From NCBI GenBank assembly GCA_036507695.1, contig DATCIR010000072.1:1-27020 (forward strand): DNA of 27,020 nt, written 5' to 3'. The position numbers and the translations under genes were made by a program. Position 1 is the first letter of the stretch. Each line of letters starts with the position of its first letter. Origin of the DNA: JAKEGK01 sp036507695. GTDB lineage: Bacteria; Pseudomonadota; Gammaproteobacteria; SZUA-152. Below, piece by piece: positions 23,810 through 27,020 of the stretch. Under the pieces are notes generated by a model. That model was not told where the DNA came from and did no database searches. It was given only the letters and a program-made list of their open reading frames with translations.

Positions 23810-24706
23810 TTATCGCGTTATTATCGGCAAATTGTTTACTGGCAGATTGTCAATCAGCCGGGCCTTACCCAGCCAGGCGGCGGCGAGCACGCGCAGCTCG
23901 CGCGTGGATCCCGAGGCAATATCAGCGTCCGCCAGGTTATCCGCAAAACAAACCTTAACATATTCCGGCCGAAAACCCTGCGTTTGCAATTCGCGCAGCG
24001 CCTGTTGCTCGACATCATGAAAATGTTGTGGCGCCGCATCCGGATGCCCGATTCTCTTTGTTACCTTCGTGACGAGGTCCATCAATGTGGCGGATAACAG
24101 CGCGGCTGTTTTGCGCTCCGCATCCGACAGATATTGATTGCGTGAACTCATCGCCAGCCCGTCCGCTTCACGCACGGTTTCAACACCGATAATGTCCACT
24201 GGGAAACATAAATCATCCACCATGCGGCGGATGACCAGTAATTGTTGATAGTCTTTCTCGCCAAACACCGCCACATCCGGCTGTACCAAGTTAAACAATT
24301 TTGCCACCACGGTGGCGACGCCAACAAAATGTCCCGGCCTAAACTCGCCGCACAAGATATCGGATAAGCCAGGCACCACTACCTTGGCCGATACATTCAT
24401 GCCTTCAGGGTAGATAGCGGCAACGGGCGGGCAAAATACCAGATCAACATGGCGGCTCTGCAATTGCTCCAGGTCTTGCTGCAGGGTGCGCGGATAGGTT
24501 TCAAAATCGGTGCCCGGCACGAATTGCAGTGGGTTGACAAAAATGCTGGCCACCACTTTTTCAGCACGCGGTTTCGCCGCTTCCACCAGCTGCAAATGCC
24601 CCTGGTGCAAGTTGCCCATGGTGGGCACAAAGGCGATTGATAGCTCTTGCCGGCGCCAGGTGTGCAGGTGTTCACGCAGTGATTGGGGTGATTCGATGCT
24701 TAACAT
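23810..24706 (-). CDS. panC: Pantothenate synthetase
   Basis: Joins pantoate and beta-alanine with ATP to make pantothenate, the precursor of coenzyme A. The nucleotidyltransferase motifs are intact: PTMGNLHQGH at about 28-37, the dimer-interface run FVNPLQFVPGTDFETYPR, FGEKDYQQL near 148-156, and the KMSKS-like AMSSRNQYLS. At 298 residues it is slightly longer than E. coli PanC (283), mostly through the C-terminal NNLPIITR. It is last in the pcnB-folK-dNK-panB-panC cluster, 42 bases after panB. Its stop lies six bases from the ppc stop on the other strand, so no separate terminator can sit between them. Confidence 0.97.
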   Translation of the reverse strand: MLSIESPQSLREHLHTWRRQELSIAFVPTMGNLHQGHLQLVEAAKPRAEKVVASIFVNPLQFVPGTDFETYPRTLQQDLEQLQSRHVDLVFCPPVAAIYPEGMNVSAKVVVPGLSDILCGEFRPGHFVGVATVVAKLFNLVQPDVAVFGEKDYQQLLVIRRMVDDLCFPVDIIGVETVREADGLAMSSRNQYLSDAERKTAALLSATLMDLVTKVTKRIGHPDAAPQHFHDVEQQALRELQTQGFRPEYVKVCFADNLADADIASGSTRELRVLAAAWLGKARLIDNLPVNNLPIITR

Positions 24707-24748
24707 GCAAGACCGTTAAAACAAAAAATACAACCAAGTATTGACGCA

Positions 24749-25549
24749 TTAGCTGCTAAAACTGTGTTGTTCCAGGGGAAACGCGCCTGATTTTACCGCT
24801 TTCACATAAGCTTCAACCGCGGCACTGACACTGCCGGTATCTTTGAGAAAATCATGTGTGAAGCGGGGACGTCTGCCCGGGGTGATGCCCAGCATGTCTT
24901 GAAGCACCAACACCTGACCATCGCAATGCGGACCGGCGCCAATACCGATGACAGGAATCGACAGCGATTCGGTCACCTGCTTAGCCAATTGCAGCGGCAC
25001 GCATTCCAGCAACATGATATCGCAACCGGCCTGCTCCAGGGTTTTAGCATCATGCAGTATGGATTGGGCCGATTGCGCATCCGTGCCCTGGATTTTATAA
25101 CCACCCATTTTGTTAACCGACTGCGGTAACAAACCCAGGTGGCCGCAAACTGGTATACCGTGATCCGCCAATTGTTTTACGATACCGGCGAGCGCCGCGC
25201 CTCCTTCAAGTTTTACGATATGCGCCCCGCCTTCTTTCAGTACCCGGCCGGCGTTGTCCAGGGCTTGCGCGTCATTGACATAACTCATGAACGGCATGTC
25301 CGCCATAATGAGGGCGTGTTTGCCACCGCGGTGCACGGCCCGGCTGTGGTAGATGATATCGTCGATGGTAACCGGCAAAGTGCTTTCGTGCCCCTGAATC
25401 ACCATGCCCAAAGAGTCACCCACCAGCAGGACTTCGATACCGGCCGCTTCCAGCACCTGGGCGAACAGGGCATCGTACGCAGTCAGGCAAGCGAACTTGT
25501 CGCCCGCGTGTTTCATTTTTTTCAGCGTTGCTACGGTAATTTTTGCCAT
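24749..25549 (-). CDS. panB: 3-methyl-2-oxobutanoate hydroxymethyltransferase
   Basis: Transfers a one-carbon unit from methylene-tetrahydrofolate to alpha-ketoisovalerate, giving ketopantoate. The TIM-barrel motifs are clear: LTAYDALFAQVLEAAGIEVLLVGDSLGMV (about 23-51), MADMPFMSY, HIVKLEGG, GHLGLLPQSVNKMGGYKIQG, and the catalytic Glu in MLLECVP, with GIGAGPHCDGQVLVLQDMLG. At 266 residues it is standard. It is followed by panC on the same strand, 42 bases on, and preceded by the deoxynucleoside kinase gene by 30 bases, a common gammaproteobacterial order. FolK upstream serves the folate that PanB uses. Confidence 0.98.
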   Translation of the reverse strand: MAKITVATLKKMKHAGDKFACLTAYDALFAQVLEAAGIEVLLVGDSLGMVIQGHESTLPVTIDDIIYHSRAVHRGGKHALIMADMPFMSYVNDAQALDNAGRVLKEGGAHIVKLEGGAALAGIVKQLADHGIPVCGHLGLLPQSVNKMGGYKIQGTDAQSAQSILHDAKTLEQAGCDIMLLECVPLQLAKQVTESLSIPVIGIGAGPHCDGQVLVLQDMLGITPGRRPRFTHDFLKDTGSVSAAVEAYVKAVKSGAFPLEQHSFSS

Positions 25550-25579
25550 AGTGAAAACCGGGATTACGACAAGGCAACG

Positions 25580-26248
25580 TCAACCGCTACGCCTGTCAGG
25601 AAAGGGAACCGGATTGAAATAATGCCTGCCATTCTTAATCCGGTTAATGCGCTCCAGCAACAAATCGAAATCCTGCTGGTTGTTCACGAAATCAATGTCC
25701 GCGGCGTTCACGATCAATAACGGCGCTTCATTGTAATAATAAAAGTAGCGGGTATACGCGTCGGATAATTTTTGCAGGTAACCCAGGTCGATAGAGCGCT
25801 CATATTTACGCCCCCGCTTGTATACCCTCTCGGCCAGTGTCGCCACGGGCGCCTGCAAATAAATCACCAGATCCGGCCGTGGCGCATCCAGGGTTAACGA
25901 AGAAAACACCTGCTCATATAATCGAAACTCATCATCGTCCAGGGTGATTTGCGCAAACAGCCGGTCCTTCTCCATCAAAAAATCCGTAACCCGCGTCGGC
26001 GCGGCGAACATATCGGATTGCCGCAATCCCTGTATTTGCCGCACCCGCTGAAACAGGAAAAACAACTGGGTCGGCAACGCGGCGTGGCGGGGATTCTGGT
26101 AAAAGCGTTCCAGAAAAGGATTATCTTCCGCCTGCTCCAATAATGTTTCCGCACCCAAATGGTCCGCAAGCCGCCGGCACAAACTGGATTTACCGACACC
26201 GATGGGCCCTTCTACCACAATATAGCGCGGCGTTTCAGCGCTGCTCAT
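25580..26248 (-). CDS. Deoxynucleoside kinase (deoxyadenosine/deoxyguanosine kinase family)
   Basis: Salvages deoxynucleosides by phosphorylation with ATP. The P-loop is VVEGPIGVGKSSL at 11-23. The DRY-like segment is FLMEKDRLFAQ (about 91-101), the LID-type arginines lie in ERVYKRGRKYERS (about 140-152), and the C-terminus resembles the dNK/dCK/dGK family. At 222 residues it is typical of the bacterial form found between folK and panB. Its start has only a weak ribosome site. The sugar-base specificity cannot be read from these motifs. Confidence 0.9.
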   Translation of the reverse strand: MSSAETPRYIVVEGPIGVGKSSLCRRLADHLGAETLLEQAEDNPFLERFYQNPRHAALPTQLFFLFQRVRQIQGLRQSDMFAAPTRVTDFLMEKDRLFAQITLDDDEFRLYEQVFSSLTLDAPRPDLVIYLQAPVATLAERVYKRGRKYERSIDLGYLQKLSDAYTRYFYYYNEAPLLIVNAADIDFVNNQQDFDLLLERINRIKNGRHYFNPVPFPDRRSG

Positions 26249-26296
26249 AAATAGTTAAAACCTATGCTTCAGTTTTTTATAAAATCGCTTCGTTCT

Positions 26297-26812
26297 TTAT
26301 AAAAAGCCATTGTTATTAACAGAAGAGGACTTATCCATTTTTACCAGAGCGCTAGCATCCACGTTGCGCGCTAAATCGCGCACCGCGCCATGACCGGGTA
26401 CGGACAGGTCTGGTGCGATTTCCAACAAAGGATACAGGACGAACGCTCTTTCATACAATCCCAAATGGGGAATTGTCAGGCTTTCACTATTGATCACTTT
26501 ATCGCCATATAACAAAATATCAAGATCGAGGATTCGGGCCGCCCATCGTTCAGCACTGCGAACCCGTCCGTGACGATTCTCGATGGCGTTTAGTTCTGCC
26601 AATAGCGCTTGCGGTGAGAGTGAGGTTGCGATTTCAACGACCGCATTAACATAATCCGGCTGATCCTGGCGACCCATGGGTGGACTGCGGTAGAGGCTGG
26701 ATGTTTTGATGTGTGCGACCTGCGCCAACGCCGCGATTTCAGCACAGGCTTGGGTGATTTGCCGGACAGGATCATTCAGGTTGCTGCCCAAACCAATAAA
26801 CACCGCTGTCAT
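26297..26812 (-). CDS. folK: 2-amino-4-hydroxy-6-hydroxymethyldihydropteridine pyrophosphokinase
   Basis: Transfers pyrophosphate from ATP to 6-hydroxymethyl-dihydropterin in folate synthesis. It opens MTAVFIGLGSNL, then has SSLYRSPPMGRQDQPDYVNAVVEI, and the metal and substrate motif RWAARILDLDILLYGD, ending in FVLYPLLEIAPDL. I chose the ATG at 26812, giving 171 residues close to the family norm. An upstream in-frame ATG at 26878 would overlap the end of pcnB and add sequence unlike FolK. An AGG site lies seven bases before 26812. It follows pcnB by 37 bases and precedes the deoxynucleoside kinase gene. Confidence 0.96.
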   Translation of the reverse strand: MTAVFIGLGSNLNDPVRQITQACAEIAALAQVAHIKTSSLYRSPPMGRQDQPDYVNAVVEIATSLSPQALLAELNAIENRHGRVRSAERWAARILDLDILLYGDKVINSESLTIPHLGLYERAFVLYPLLEIAPDLSVPGHGAVRDLARNVDASALVKMDKSSSVNNNGFL

Positions 26813-26849
26813 GCGAATGCCTGATGCGCCAGGGCTAAACGATAAAGCA

Positions 26850-27020
26850 TCAGCGCATTTTACGCGGCCGGCGGCCACGCCGCCGGGGTGACTGGATTTT
26901 TTTTAACATTACCGCCCGTGCGGTATCGTTGGCTTCCTGAAATTCCGTCCACCAGTCGCACAGCGGCAGTAAATCCGGCTCCACAGATTGCGCGCGCAAT
27001 AACAAAAAATCGTACCCGGC
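26850..27020 (-). CDS. pcnB: Poly(A) polymerase I, C-terminal end (partial)
   Basis: The last 56 codons of a gene that begins beyond the right edge. The sequence AGYDFLLLRAQ, then LCDWWTEFQEAN, ending SPRRRGRRPRKMR, matches the end of proteobacterial PcnB, where a WWxEFQ segment precedes an arginine-rich RNA-binding tail. PcnB adds poly(A) to RNA 3' ends and marks them for decay. The stop (26850-26852) lies 37 bases upstream of folK, the E. coli gene order. The frame had to be read by hand because no start codon is in the window. Confidence 0.88.
   Translation of the reverse strand, partial: AGYDFLLLRAQSVEPDLLPLCDWWTEFQEANDTARAVMLKKIQSPRRRGRRPRKMR

Noticed and set aside
25139..25720. 193-codon open frame antisense to panB and the kinase gene
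   Set aside because: Overlaps two well-supported genes, has no ribosome site and no family resemblance.
26813..26878. Upstream extension of folK to an earlier ATG
   Set aside because: It would overlap the end of pcnB and adds residues unlike FolK; the FolK signature begins right at 26812.

Overview
The window looks like chromosomal core sequence of a free-living gammaproteobacterium of moderate GC. Several conserved gene neighbourhoods support this: rpsP-rimM-trmD-rplS, ffh with ypjD-corB reading away from it, xerD near dsbC, and pcnB-folK-dNK-panB-panC. I cannot name genus or family. No rRNA, tRNA, CRISPR array, intact transposase or prophage was seen.

Layout. Positions 1-1250 (+) hold the 3' end of an AddA/RecB-type helicase-nuclease, facing an unrecognised small protein (1262-1660, -). 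A 650-base low-coding gap follows, then a secreted Sel1-repeat protein (2317-4131, +). From 4182 to 12112 everything reads leftward: glutaredoxin, dsbC, yajQ, xerD, ogt, then the rpsP-rimM-trmD-rplS operon ending in a clear terminator, then ffh and a class II cyclic-nucleotide phosphodiesterase. From 12736 genes read rightward: ypjD, corB, aguA and aguB. Between aguA and aguB sits a 249-base element with 22-base terminal inverted repeats that looks like a MITE. After aguB comes a degenerate 16-base tandem repeat, then a leftward cold-shock gene and a rightward, divergent DAHP synthase. Two small membrane proteins (DUF2892-like and an unnamed family) converge at 20326/20493. ppc (21002-23803, +) runs tail-to-tail, six bases apart, into the leftward pcnB-folK-dNK-panB-panC cluster.

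How the genes work together. DsbC isomerises periplasmic disulfides, while the glutaredoxin handles cytosolic thiols. rpsP/rimM/trmD/rplS serve ribosome assembly and tRNA m1G37 methylation, and ffh serves co-translational targeting. AguA and AguB convert agmatine to putrescine. Ppc supplies oxaloacetate. The DAHP synthase opens the shikimate pathway. FolK serves folate synthesis, PanB and PanC serve pantothenate synthesis, and dNK salvages deoxynucleosides.

Most of the window is ordinary housekeeping sequence. I do not see a convincing new multi-gene system. The parts that deserve a second look are the MITE-like insert inside the agu operon, the tandem repeat after it, the DAHP synthase with altered metal-site and PEP-site motifs, a 24-base perfect palindrome inside the 3' end of that gene, and the degenerate stretch at 1800-2270.
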